This document shows positions 36,391 through 42,494 of a stretch of 64,000 bases of DNA, piece by piece (the first letter of the stretch is position 1; each line of letters opens with the position of its first letter). Source of the stretch: ZC4RG20 sp036381515 (GTDB lineage Bacteria; Pseudomonadota; Gammaproteobacteria; Steroidobacterales; Rariloculaceae). The notes beneath the pieces are model-generated. The model was not told the origin of the DNA, did not search any database, and worked only from the letters and a program-made list of their open reading frames with translations. Made by a program: the position numbers and the translations under genes. The stretch spans positions 99,476-163,475 of the forward strand of contig DASVCR010000034.1 in assembly GCA_036381515.1 (NCBI GenBank), given 5' to 3'.

Positions 36391-37488
36391 TCACATGCCG
36401 ACGTACTTCGCATAGACGCTGCGCGCGACGTTCGCCTCACGCGTGCCCTTCACGATCGCGCGGCCGTCCGTGAACAGCGTGAGCTCGTACTCGCGGCCGT
36501 TGTCCGCGAGCGCGGCCCGCAGCATGAAGCGGTTCGCGGTCACCGGGCCATGCGCGCGGAGCCGCGCCGCGATCTCGTCGAGATCGAGCCTGCCGGCCTG
36601 CTGCCGGTGCGTGAGCTGCACCGCATCGCGTCCGCAGAGCGTCGTCGTCCCCGAGCCGAGCCGTCCGTCGAGGTAGTCGAACCGGCGGTGCTTGCAGCAT
36701 GCGCAGTCGCCGTGGTCGTACGCGCGCGCGACCTTGAGCTGCATGAGCGAGCCGGACCAGAGGTCGAAATGGAGCATCGTCGGCGTAACGTGCTCGAGAT
36801 TGCCGGTCAGGATCTTGAGCGCCTCGGCCGCCTCGAAGTTCGCGACGATTGCGACGGCGGGGCCGAGCACGCCGACCGTGTCGCATGTCGGCATCGTGCC
36901 GGGCGGCGGCGCCTCCTCGAACAGGCACTTGAGGCACGGCGTCGCCCTGCTGCCTGCCGCGAGCCGCTCCCACGGTGCGTCGCCGCGCTCGGTATGCGGC
37001 AGGATCGCCAATGCCGCGCCGGTCGTGCCGACCGCGCCGCCGTAGACGTACGGCACGCCGTGCTTCACGGCGTAGTCGTTCGCGAGATAGCGCGTCTCGA
37101 AGTTGTCGAGCCCGTCGACGATCAAGTCGACGCCCGCGGCGTAGCGCTCGATGTTGCCGGCGTTCACGTCGTCGACGATCGCCGTGACGTCGACCGCGGA
37201 GTTGATCCGCGCGAGCTTGCGCCGCGCCGCCTCGGCCTTCGGCAACGCCTCGGCGACGTCATCCTCGTCGAACAGCACCTGCCGCTGCAGGTTCGTCGCC
37301 TCGACGAAATCCCGGTCGACGATCACGAGGCGGCCGACGCCGGCGCGGGCGAGCATGTCCGCGACGACCGTGCCGAGCGCGCCGCAGCCGAGCACGAGCA
37401 CCTTCGCTTCGGCGAGCCGGCGCTGGCCGTCCTCGCCGAAGCCCGGCAGCAGCATCTGGCGGTGGTAGCGGGTCAAGTCGTGCGTCAT
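36391..37488 (-). CDS. ThiF/MoeB/HesA family E1-like adenylyltransferase
   Basis: A 365-residue enzyme. ATP site VLVLGCGALGT (30-40), VDRDFVEATNLQRQVLF, and a zinc site from CLKC (185-188) and CACC (262-265). After the ThiF fold there is a C-terminal extension of about 90 residues (FMLRAALADNGREYELTLF and onwards) instead of a rhodanese domain. It should adenylate the C-terminal glycine of the MoaD-like protein. ATG 37488 was chosen because MoeB-type proteins begin with TRYHRQMLLPGFG. First gene of the four-gene operon. Confidence 0.88.
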   Translation of the reverse strand: MTHDLTRYHRQMLLPGFGEDGQRRLAEAKVLVLGCGALGTVVADMLARAGVGRLVIVDRDFVEATNLQRQVLFDEDDVAEALPKAEAARRKLARINSAVDVTAIVDDVNAGNIERYAAGVDLIVDGLDNFETRYLANDYAVKHGVPYVYGGAVGTTGAALAILPHTERGDAPWERLAAGSRATPCLKCLFEEAPPPGTMPTCDTVGVLGPAVAIVANFEAAEALKILTGNLEHVTPTMLHFDLWSGSLMQLKVARAYDHGDCACCKHRRFDYLDGRLGSGTTTLCGRDAVQLTHRQQAGRLDLDEIAARLRAHGPVTANRFMLRAALADNGREYELTLFTDGRAIVKGTREANVARSVYAKYVGM

Positions 37489-37651
37489 TCGGTTCGAGCT
37501 CGATCTCTCAAGCCGGCGTCTCTCGCGAAGCATAAAGGCGTCGGATCCGTTTTTCCTCCCGGCCGTCGTGCCGGCTCGGCGATCTGCTTCGGCATGCATC
37601 GGTCCTTCTGCGTACATGGTCGTTTGGGCGAGCCCGGTTTCGACCGGGCGC

Positions 37652-37688
37652 GTCCCGGCAGCGGGACGCTGGGGCGCGATTGCGGGAC
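37652..37688. promoter_or_regulatory. Tandem activator sites upstream of the candidate small RNA
   Basis: GTCCCG-GCAG-CGGGAC is a perfect dyad (37652-37667); a second CGGGAC lies at 37683-37688, 21 bp after the first. The first centre is 115 bp before the GC of the sigma-54 promoter. A separate hairpin GCCCGGT-TTCG-ACCGGGC lies just upstream (37632-37649). Confidence 0.75.
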
Positions 37689-37760
37689 GTCGATCGGCCG
37701 AGGATCCGGCCGCTCGTGCGAAACGGCTACGTTTTCAGCAGTTTGCCGCCGCGCGAGCCG

Positions 37761-37775
37761 TGGCACGAACATTGC
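37761..37775 (+). promoter_or_regulatory. Sigma-54 promoter in a gene-free region
   Basis: TGGCACG-AACA-TTGC, full consensus match with exact spacing. Predicted start about 37787. No protein-coding gene follows before the intrinsic terminator at 37997-38058. Confidence 0.75.
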
Positions 37776-37947
37776 GACGGCTCGTCCGCAGGCGGCGCTG
37801 CTCGAGCCGCCTGCGGCGGCCGGACGCCTGCGCGCGTCGTCACGCTCGCCGGCGCCGCGGGCTCGCGACGAGCACGGGCTCTCGCGGATCAGGCGCGAAG
37901 CGAAGCCGCGCTCCCGGGAGCAGAGTGGCGGTTGTATTGCCGATCTA

Positions 37948-37953
37948 TATAAT
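37948..37953 (+). promoter_or_regulatory. Internal TATAAT -10 box
   Basis: A perfect -10 hexamer in an AT-rich island (ATCTATATAATTATC). It would start RNA near 37960, at the foot of the GGCCGTT/AACGGCC hairpin. No good -35 is seen at 17 bp. Confidence 0.45.
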
Positions 37954-37996
37954 TATCAGAAGGCCGTTCAACGGCCCACTTTCGACGGGAAAGCTT

Positions 37997-38058
37997 GGTC
38001 TCCGCCGTCAACACATTTGGTACTCCTCCCCACCTAATGTCAGGCGGAGACCTTTTTT
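37997..38058 (+). terminator. Intrinsic terminator with C-rich apical loop
   Basis: Outer stem GGTCTCCGCC (37997-38006) with GGCGGAGACC (38043-38052), an internal loop, inner stem ACATTTGG (38013-38020) with CCTAATGT (38033-38040, one mismatch), apical loop TACTCCTCCCCA (38021-38032), and T6 at 38053-38058. On the DNA the dyad extends further (ACGGGAAA at 37985, TTTCCCGT at 38056). Confidence 0.85.
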
Positions 38059-38117
38059 CCCGTGTTCCTTCCGAGGGCGTGCCCCCAAGATCGCGCCGGC
38101 CGATCGACCCACGACGG

Positions 38118-38414
38118 TCAGATCGGCACCTTCCGGTCCGGAAACGCCTTGTGCCAGCGGTTGATCCTCACGCTCGCACGCATGCCGTTCACCCAGAACG
38201 GGTCGTCCTTGAAGATTTCCCTGACCTCCGCTTCGTTCTCCGCCTCGACGATCCAGAGGCCGCCGATCGGCCTGTCGCTCGGCACCTCGCGCATCGAGCC
38301 GGGGACGAGCACGCGATCCTTGTTCCGGTCGAGAAACTCGATGTGACTCGCGAACAGCTTCTCGCGGAGCTCGGCGACGTTGGGGTGATCCTCGAATTGC
38401 ACGATGTACAGCAT
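38118..38414 (-). CDS. YciI family protein
   Basis: A 98-residue protein with the YciI pattern: MLYIVQFEDHP, REKLFASHIEFLDRN, then IGGLWIVEAENEAEVREIFKDDPF. The dimeric ferredoxin-like fold carries a His (SHIEF) and Asp often considered catalytic; the substrate is unknown for most members. GAGGAA lies ten bases before the ATG. Its 3' end faces the small-RNA terminator. Confidence 0.92.
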   Translation of the reverse strand: MLYIVQFEDHPNVAELREKLFASHIEFLDRNKDRVLVPGSMREVPSDRPIGGLWIVEAENEAEVREIFKDDPFWVNGMRASVRINRWHKAFPDRKVPI

Positions 38415-38592
38415 CTTCAGTCGTTCCTCGATGGCGTGAGCGGCCGGCGCCGCGCGCCGGAGACCCGCTGTAGTCTACCGTAGGTCGGCTCGAGACCCCG
38501 CGGCGCCGTGCCTCGCAGCGCTCGGACGAGGCGGCTGCGGCGGCCTCGCGGCGCGCCCGCCGAGGCGACACGAGCGAGGCGCCCGCGATCCC

Positions 38593-38629
38593 GTCCCGGA
38601 ACCGGGACATGAGGCGGCGATAGCGGGAC
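38593..38629. promoter_or_regulatory. Tandem activator sites of the second ABC operon
   Basis: GTCCCGG-AA-CCGGGAC (38593-38608) is a perfect dyad; a second CGGGAC lies at 38624-38629, 21 bp after the first. The first centre is 118 bp before the GC of the sigma-54 promoter. The 336-bp gap 38415-38750 holds only this and the promoter, as far as I can see. Confidence 0.75.
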
Positions 38630-38704
38630 GGGCGCGGCCGCCGACACGCGCCTCGCGCGCTTCCGGCAACAATCCGATCAACCGCTTGCGCTTCCCGGCA
38701 GGCT

Positions 38705-38719
38705 TGGCATGCTCGTTGC
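38705..38719 (+). promoter_or_regulatory. Sigma-54 promoter of the second ABC operon
   Basis: TGGCATG-CTCG-TTGC, full consensus match with exact GG/GC spacing. Predicted start about 38731; GGGAG ribosome-binding site and ATG 38751 follow. Confidence 0.8.
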
Positions 38720-38750
38720 GTCGCGAACGCATCGCAGTCGGGAGCAGACC

Positions 38751-39494
38751 ATGGAGCTTGCGCAACGAGAGACCGCCGGCGCGGCGATGATCCGCCTCGA
38801 GAACGTCGAGAAGTCGTATCCGTACAAGGGCGGCCGCACGTGGGTGCTGCGGCAGATCACGCTCGACGTCGCCGAAGGCGACTTCGTGACGATCATGGGC
38901 CCTTCCGGGTCCGGCAAATCCACGTTGCTCGCGATCCTCGGCATGCTCGATGGCGAGTTCGAGGGCGCGTACTACTTCGACGGCAAGCCGGTGCACAAGT
39001 CGAGCGTGAAGGAGCGCAATAAGCTGCACAAGGACAACATCGGCTTCGTGTTCCAGCACTTCCATCTGCTCGACGATCTGACGGTCTACGAGAACCTCGA
39101 CATTCCGCTGTCGTATCGCGACGTGCCGCGCAAGGAGCGCCAATCGCGCGTCGCCGAGATCCTCGACCGCTTCCAGATTGTCGGCAAGAAGGACCTGTAT
39201 CCGGCGCAGCTTTCCGGCGGCCAGCAGCAGCAGGTCGCGGTCGCGCGTGCCGTGATCGCGAACCCGCGCGTCGTGCTCGCCGACGAGCCGACGGGCAGCC
39301 TCCACTGGCGGCAGGGCGAGCAGATCATGGAGATGCTGAAGGCGTTGAACGACGACGGCACGACGATCATCCAGGTGACGCACGACGAGCGGGTCGCCGC
39401 GTTCAGCCGCCGCGTGATCGAGCTCGCGGACGGCTGGATGTCGCGCGACCGGCGGAGCGATCGAGTGCTCGAGGGCAGGGCGGATTTGACGTAA
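38751..39494 (+). CDS. Orphan LolD/MacB-type ABC ATP-binding protein
   Basis: A 247-residue ATPase with Walker A GPSGSGKST (50-58), FVFQHFHLLDDLTVYEN, signature LSGGQQQQVAVARAV, Walker B VVLADEPTGS and H-loop QVTHDE. The D-loop reads GSLHWRQG where relatives have GNLDSKNG, so the usual Asp is lost. No permease gene is nearby. The stop overlaps the next small gene as TAATG. Driven by a sigma-54 promoter with tandem UAS. Might serve a permease elsewhere or have a non-transport role. Confidence 0.88.
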   Translation: MELAQRETAGAAMIRLENVEKSYPYKGGRTWVLRQITLDVAEGDFVTIMGPSGSGKSTLLAILGMLDGEFEGAYYFDGKPVHKSSVKERNKLHKDNIGFVFQHFHLLDDLTVYENLDIPLSYRDVPRKERQSRVAEILDRFQIVGKKDLYPAQLSGGQQQQVAVARAVIANPRVVLADEPTGSLHWRQGEQIMEMLKALNDDGTTIIQVTHDERVAAFSRRVIELADGWMSRDRRSDRVLEGRADLT

Positions 39495-39604
39495 TGCTGA
39501 CCGATGCACGGCGTCTCGTGCACGGCCTTGTTGCGCGCCGCGCCGAGTGGTTCAATCGATCGGTGACCCATGCGCGAGCCGGGCGGCTCGAGGAGACGGC
39601 GTAA
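39494..39604 (+). CDS. 36-residue small protein, TAATG-coupled on both sides
   Basis: The ATG overlaps the ATPase stop (TAATG), and the TAA at 39602-39604 overlaps the ATG of the next gene in the same way. The peptide begins MLTDARRLVHGLVARRAEW and ends RLEETA; it is basic, helical-looking and has no membrane segment. MLTD followed by an Arg-rich helix resembles the first residues of FtsX-type permeases, so a truncated permease start is an alternative. Double coupling argues that it is translated. Confidence 0.5.
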   Translation: MLTDARRLVHGLVARRAEWFNRSVTHARAGRLEETA

Positions 39605-39963
39605 TGAGCATTCGAACGATCGGCGCGGCCGCGGCGCTTCTCGGGCTCTCCGCGTCGCCGGCCTTCGCGCAGGACGACGGGCCCTCCGCCGATGCCGCGG
39701 AGGATTGGACGGCGACGGTGATCCACCTCGACTATGCCGACGCGGAAGAGGTCGCCGCATTGCTGTCCGAGATCGTTCCGCCCGGCGTCCGGGTCGTCCC
39801 GTATTACCCGACGAACAGCCTGATCGTCTCCGGCGACCGAGCGCTGATCGAAGACTTGACGCGCGGCGGCGAGGACGGCGCCGAGCGAGACGGCGCCGAC
39901 GACGCGTCGGACGCCGGGGCCGGACAACGACAAGACGAAGGCGATCTGATCGCACGCCGCTGA
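39604..39963 (+). CDS. Small periplasmic protein with a single secretin N-domain (NolW-like)
   Basis: A 119-residue exported protein: signal peptide to about residue 22 (PAFAQ), then VIHLDYADAEEVAALLSEIVPPGVRVV and NSLIVSGDRALIEDL, cited here in parts, which match the secretin_N/NolW repeat of GspD and PilQ. No secretin barrel follows; the rest is an acidic Asp/Glu/Ala tail. GAGGAGA precedes the ATG, which overlaps the preceding stop. Either a stand-alone domain or a remnant of a secretin. Confidence 0.75.
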   Translation: MSIRTIGAAAALLGLSASPAFAQDDGPSADAAEDWTATVIHLDYADAEEVAALLSEIVPPGVRVVPYYPTNSLIVSGDRALIEDLTRGGEDGAERDGADDASDAGAGQRQDEGDLIARR

Positions 39964-40036
39964 CACCGGCCGCGGCCGCCGTCGCAGCGCGCGACGGGAG
40001 AGCGGCCGCTGTCGAGATCCGAGCGAACGCGCCCCG

Positions 40037-41251
40037 TCAGCTGCCCGGCGCGGGCCCCGTATACATCGCGCGCGGACGAATCAGCGCGTGCTCGCGAAGC
40101 TGCTCGCGCGCATGCGCGGCCCAGCCGATGCTGCGCCCGATCGCGAAGAGGCCGATGCCGGCGAGCTCGGGGAGCTCGAGCACGTGCGCGAGCGCGGCGA
40201 GCGCGTAGTCGACGTTCGGATGCACACCGACGATCTTGTGCACGGCCGCGGGCACGTCGCGCGTCAGCAGCGTGCTGCCGGTGCGCGTCTCGAGCGCGTC
40301 GAGCAGGGCCTTGGCGCGCGGGTCGCCGTGCCGGTAGAGCGGGTGGCCGAATCCCGCGAAGCGCTCGCCGACCTCGGCCTGCTCGCGGATCCGCCTGAGC
40401 GGGTCGCCGTCGAGAAGCTTCGCGAGCTGCCGCTCCGCGCGCGTCGTCGCGCCGCCGTGCAACGGGCCTTTGAGCGCCGCAAGCGCGGCGATCATGCCGT
40501 CGTACAGGTTCGCGTCCGTCGAGACGGCGCAGCGCAGCGTGAACGTCGACGCGTTGAGCTCGTGATCGGCGAGCAGCACGAGCGCGATGCGGACGAGGTC
40601 GGCGCCGGTCTTGTCGAGGCCCCAGGCCTCGGCGATCTGCAGGTGGATCGGCTGTGCGCCGATCTGCCCGCCGCAGACGAGCGCGGTCAGGAGCCGGGTG
40701 ATCCGCGCCGCCGTGCGCGCGAGGCCGTGGTCGGTCCTGTTGAACGCGGCGTCGTCCGCCTCGCCGGCGACGGCGAGCGCGGCCATGCACCGGTCGATCG
40801 GATGACTCGTCCGCATCGCGTCCGTGACCGCCCGCAGCGCCGCCGTGCGAACCGGAAGGTTGTGCGGCTCGAACGCGTCGTAGTCGGCCGTCTGCCAGAG
40901 CAGGCCGGCGGCGGTCTCGAGCGTCGCATGCTGCGCGAGCGCGGTCGCGCTGACGCCGCGGTAGTAGAGCGCGCCGTCGGCGATCAGCGTGATCGCGGAC
41001 GACAGGACCGGGCCGCCGAACGAGAAGAGGGCCCCGCGCGTCGCCGGACCGCCGCCGGGCGGCGGAGCACGGCGCTCGCGGAGCGCGCGGACGTCCTCGG
41101 CGCGATAGCGGCGCGCGCGCTCGCCGGGCACGGGCTCGGAGCGCACGAGGCCGCGGCTGACGTACGCGTACAGCGTCGGCAGTGACACGCCGAGCTCGGC
41201 CGCGGCCTCGCGAGCGGACAGGTACGGCGGGGCGGTTTCGGAAGGTGGCAC
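40037..41251 (-). CDS. Citrate synthase-family protein with N-terminal MerR-like HTH
   Basis: A 404-residue protein from GTG 41251. Residues 10-60 (LSAREAAAELGVSLPTLYAYV, cited in part, then RRYRAEDVRAL) form a MerR/excisionase-type helix-turn-helix. The rest is a citrate synthase fold with the three catalytic signatures GPLHGG, GFGHPLY and NVDYAL, so catalysis seems possible. Divergent from a second citrate synthase paralogue; the 79-bp gap carries overlapping TTGAT/ATCAA dyads. It may act as enzyme, as a metabolite-sensing regulator of the pair, or both. The start is uncertain. Confidence 0.85.
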   Translation of the reverse strand: MPPSETAPPYLSAREAAAELGVSLPTLYAYVSRGLVRSEPVPGERARRYRAEDVRALRERRAPPPGGGPATRGALFSFGGPVLSSAITLIADGALYYRGVSATALAQHATLETAAGLLWQTADYDAFEPHNLPVRTAALRAVTDAMRTSHPIDRCMAALAVAGEADDAAFNRTDHGLARTAARITRLLTALVCGGQIGAQPIHLQIAEAWGLDKTGADLVRIALVLLADHELNASTFTLRCAVSTDANLYDGMIAALAALKGPLHGGATTRAERQLAKLLDGDPLRRIREQAEVGERFAGFGHPLYRHGDPRAKALLDALETRTGSTLLTRDVPAAVHKIVGVHPNVDYALAALAHVLELPELAGIGLFAIGRSIGWAAHAREQLREHALIRPRAMYTGPAPGS

Positions 41252-41252
41252 G

Positions 41253-41276
41253 TTGATAAGCTTAATCAAGATTGAT
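41253..41276. promoter_or_regulatory. Overlapping TTGAT-N7-ATCAA-N2-TTGAT operator
   Basis: TTGAT (41253-41257), ATCAA (41265-41269) and TTGAT (41272-41276) form two dyads sharing the middle half-site. They lie at the very start of the HTH-citrate synthase gene and in the divergent promoter gap, as expected of an autoregulatory operator. Confidence 0.6.
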
Positions 41277-41330
41277 CGGATCGGCACGCTTCGGTGAGAG
41301 TCACGGCGGTCCCGGCTAAGGAGAAACGTC

Positions 41331-42464
41331 ATGGATAGCCGTGCAAGCGCTGCGGCGCGCCCGTCGCCCGCGCCCGCTTTCGTTTCCGGTCTCGAGGGCA
41401 TTCCGGCCGCGGAGACCGTGCTGAGCCACGTCGACGGCGCGGCCGGCCGGCTCGTCGTCTGCGGCCACGTGCTCGAGGAGTTCGTCGCGCGGCACGACTT
41501 CGAGACGGCCGCGGCGACGCTGTGGGCCGCCGCGAGCGCCGCGCCTCCCGTGCCCGCCGACGCATTGCGCGCCGCGCTCGGCGCAGCGCGAGCGGCCGCG
41601 TTCGCGGGCTACGCCGCGCTCGATGCGGCGCTCGACGGCCTGTCGCTCGCGGACGGCCTGCGCGTCGGCCTCGCGTCCTTGCCCGAGTCCGCGGACGCGC
41701 ATATTGCCGTGGCCGGGGCAATCCCGGTCTTCGTCGCGAACCTCGCGCGCCGCGCGGCGGGCCGTGCGCCGGTCGAGCCCGACCCGCATGCGCCGCACGT
41801 CGCGGACTTCCTGCGGATGCTGCGCGGCGCGTCGCCGAGCGACGCCGACGTCGAGGCCCTGCGCGTGTACCTCCTGACCGTCATGGACCACGGGATGAAC
41901 GCGTCGACGTTCACGGCTCGCGTCGTCGCATCGACCGGCGCAGGGCTCGTCGGCGCCGTCACCGCCGCCTATGCCGCGCTGACCGGGCCGCTCCACGGCG
42001 GCGCACCGGAGCCCGTGCTCGACATGCTCGACGCGATCGGCACGCCGGACCGCGCCGCGCGCTGGATCGAGGACGCGCTCGCGCGCGGCGAGCGGCTCAT
42101 GGGCTTCGGGCATCGCATCTACAAGGTGCGCGACCCGCGCGCCGACGTGCTGAAGGGTGCGCTCGAGCGGCTCCGGCCGTCCGGCGACAGGCTCGATCTC
42201 GCGCGCGCCGTCGAGGCCGAGGCGCTTGCGGCGCTGCGTCGCCACAAGCCCGACCGCAGGCTCGACACGAACGTCGAGTTCTACACCGCGATGCTGCTCG
42301 ACGCGCTCGGCATCCCGCGCGCCGCGTTCACGCCCGTCTTCGCGCTCGGACGCGTCGTCGGCTGGACCGCGCACGCGCTCGAGCAGCGCCGCACGGGCCG
42401 CCTGATCCGCCCGGCGTCGATCTACGTCGGCGCGGTGCCGGCCGCCGAGGATTCACCCGGATAG
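41331..42464 (+). CDS. Citrate/2-methylcitrate synthase-like protein
   Basis: A 377-residue citrate synthase-fold enzyme with GPLHGGAPEPV, GFGHRIYKVRDPRADVL and NVEFYTAMLL; the third catalytic acid is Glu in place of Asp, which is usual in one bacterial subgroup. Substrate (oxaloacetate with acetyl- or propionyl-CoA) is not determined. AAGGAG lies seven bases before the ATG. Divergent from the HTH-containing paralogue; the sigma-54 regulator gene follows after 30 bp. Confidence 0.88.
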   Translation: MDSRASAAARPSPAPAFVSGLEGIPAAETVLSHVDGAAGRLVVCGHVLEEFVARHDFETAAATLWAAASAAPPVPADALRAALGAARAAAFAGYAALDAALDGLSLADGLRVGLASLPESADAHIAVAGAIPVFVANLARRAAGRAPVEPDPHAPHVADFLRMLRGASPSDADVEALRVYLLTVMDHGMNASTFTARVVASTGAGLVGAVTAAYAALTGPLHGGAPEPVLDMLDAIGTPDRAARWIEDALARGERLMGFGHRIYKVRDPRADVLKGALERLRPSGDRLDLARAVEAEALAALRRHKPDRRLDTNVEFYTAMLLDALGIPRAAFTPVFALGRVVGWTAHALEQRRTGRLIRPASIYVGAVPAAEDSPG

Positions 42465-42467
42465 ACC

Positions 42468-42473
42468 TATAAT
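42468..42473 (+). promoter_or_regulatory. TATAAT box before the response-regulator gene
   Basis: Perfect -10 hexamer 22 bp before the regulator ATG, starting four bases after the citrate synthase stop. The -35 region is poor. It would allow expression apart from the citrate synthase gene. Confidence 0.4.
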
Positions 42474-42494
42474 CCGCCGACACGAGGAGGTCCG

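Larger units (their letters stand above)
37787..38058 (+). ncRNA. Candidate sigma-54-dependent structured small RNA
   Basis: The 629-bp gap between the ThiF and YciI genes (37489-38117) holds no convincing protein gene. A transcript from the sigma-54 promoter would start at a hairpin with an 11-bp stem (CCGCAGGCGGC / GCCGCCTGCGG, 37786-37816), run through GC-rich sequence, pass a second hairpin GGCCGTT-C-AACGGCC (37962-37976), and end at a strong intrinsic terminator. The terminator hairpin has an apical loop UACUCCUCCCCA that could pair with purine-rich ribosome-binding sites. A TATAAT box at 37948 could give a shorter form of about 99 nt. Logic resembles Vibrio Qrr RNAs; identity is inference. 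Confidence 0.55.

Noticed and set aside
37680..37952. 90-codon open frame in the small-RNA region
   Set aside because: It starts upstream of the predicted sigma-54 start point, has no ribosome-binding site and no family resemblance.
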